This document shows, piece by piece, positions 4,447-5,243 of a stretch of DNA of 5,243 nt. The number at the start of each line of letters is the position of its first letter. Within the stretch, counting starts at the first letter, position 1. The position numbers and the translations under genes were made by a program. The stretch is taken from contig JAPCJM010000017.1 of the NCBI GenBank assembly GCA_027886945.1, forward strand, positions 1-5,243, given 5' to 3'. This DNA is from Nitrososphaerota archaeon. GTDB lineage: Archaea > Thermoproteota > Nitrososphaeria > Nitrososphaerales > UBA183. The notes beneath the pieces were generated by a model. It made no database searches and was not told where the DNA came from. It saw only the letters and a program-made list of their open reading frames with translations.

Positions 4447-5243
4447 ATGTCAACCATAATTCCAGCCGTAACTCAATCCGGACAGCCGATCCTGATTCTT
4501 AGAGAAGGGTCGACCCAGAACAGGGGCAAGGAGGCACAGAGGAACAACATCGCAGCCGCGAAGCTGATTTCCGAGGTTGTCAAGACCTCCATTGGACCGC
4601 GGGGCATGGACAAGATGCTGGTAGATTCAATGGGTGATGTGACGATAACCAACGATGGCGCGACGATGCTCAAGGAAATAGACGTCCAGCATCCTGCCGC
4701 GAAGATGTTGGTCGAAGTTTCCAAGACGACCGACAACGAGGTTGGGGACGGGACGACCTCTGCCGTCGTGTTGGCAGGATCTCTGTTGGAGAAGGCGGAG
4801 GAGTTGCTTGACAAGGACGTGCACCCGACCGTCATTGTGGACGGCTACTCGAAGGCATCGAGAAAGGCGATAGCTGCCCTTGAGGACGTGGCAGAGAAGG
4901 TCACTCCGAACGATAAGGAATGGCTGGTGAAGGTCGCAAGGACCAGCATGCAGACAAAGCTTGTGTCCAGGGAGGCTGAGGGACTCGCCGACCTTGTCGT
5001 GGACGCCGTACTGGCAGTCGCCGAGAAGGTGGACAAGAACTTCAGGGTAGACATCGACAACGTGAAGGTAGAAAAGAAGCCTGGCGGATCGCTGAGAGAC
5101 ACCAAGCTGATCCAGGGGATCGTCCTGGACAAAGAGGTCGTTCACTCAGGAATGCCGAAGTTGGTTGAGAAGGCCAAGGTCGCGCTGATCAGCGCGCCCT
5201 TCGAGATAGAGAAGACGGAGTTCGACGCCAAGCTCAACATCAA
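4447..5243 (+). CDS. Thermosome subunit, group II chaperonin (N-terminal part)
   Basis: This is the first 265 residues of an archaeal thermosome subunit, a cytosolic double-ring chaperonin that folds proteins using ATP and a built-in lid. The ATP-site motifs of the equatorial domain are intact: GPRGMDKML (50-58), TNDGATML (68-75) with D70, and GDGTT (100-104) with D101. Next come the equatorial helix with HPTVIVDGY (126-134), the intermediate-domain region RTSMQTKL (165-172), and the start of the apical domain, with GGSLRDTKLIQGIVLDKE at 213-230. A full subunit has about 540-550 residues, so roughly half is missing past the right edge. The ATG at 4447 is the first in frame and follows a box A. 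About 16 residues precede the usual LREG start of the conserved core, a modest extension. The gene symbol cannot be assigned because archaeal subunits are paralogous. Confidence 0.96.
   Translation, partial: MSTIIPAVTQSGQPILILREGSTQNRGKEAQRNNIAAAKLISEVVKTSIGPRGMDKMLVDSMGDVTITNDGATMLKEIDVQHPAAKMLVEVSKTTDNEVGDGTTSAVVLAGSLLEKAEELLDKDVHPTVIVDGYSKASRKAIAALEDVAEKVTPNDKEWLVKVARTSMQTKLVSREAEGLADLVVDAVLAVAEKVDKNFRVDIDNVKVEKKPGGSLRDTKLIQGIVLDKEVVHSGMPKLVEKAKVALISAPFEIEKTEFDAKLNI

Noticed and set aside
4473..5145. Minus-strand open frames opposite the thermosome gene
   Set aside because: They are antisense to an unmistakable chaperonin gene, and their sequences show no recognisable motif.

Overview
The window comes from an archaeon. 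Its right end encodes the N-terminal half of a thermosome (group II chaperonin). Its left end encodes most of a NurA-family nuclease, a repair enzyme typical of archaea. Most genes lack a Shine-Dalgarno site and instead have an A/T-rich box A (TATA) about 26-36 bases before the start codon, which implies leaderless or short-leader transcripts. The sequence looks moderately GC-rich by eye, with many AGG/AGA arginine codons. The thermosome sequence resembles those of the TACK group (Thaumarchaeota, Bathyarchaeota and relatives), but this placement is from memory and is tentative.

Left block (1 to about 1650): one long minus-strand gene runs off the left edge. It encodes a NurA-domain protein of at least 481 residues, longer than typical NurA. 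Its start is ambiguous (1445, 1538 or 1646), because a small divergent plus-strand gene begins at 1658. Any HerA helicase partner would lie beyond the left edge.

Middle plus-strand block (1658-2833): a small unrecognised protein is followed by a T-rich candidate terminator. A separately promoted nucleotidyltransferase-fold protein (MNT/AbiEii-like, with GG, DxD and a third Asp) follows, with no visible antitoxin or HEPN partner. Its stop codon overlaps, through a shared CTAG, the stop codon of the convergent minus-strand cluster.

Middle minus-strand block (3852 down to 2830): three small genes read leftward. In order of transcription they are a short protein with a hydrophobic hairpin-like segment, a protein with a long acidic Ser/Glu-repeat tail, and a protein that starts just past the stop of the acidic one with an overlapping ribosome binding site. 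The last two look translationally coupled. None has a function I can name.

Right block (3852-5243): a roughly 100-base divergent promoter region separates the minus cluster from a plus-strand pterin-4a-carbinolamine dehydratase with a complete active-site signature and a leaderless GTG start. After a 180-base gap with no gene comes the thermosome gene, cut by the right edge. I see no RNA genes, insertion sequences, CRISPR arrays or defence islands. The region looks like ordinary archaeal chromosome with several uncharacterised small proteins.
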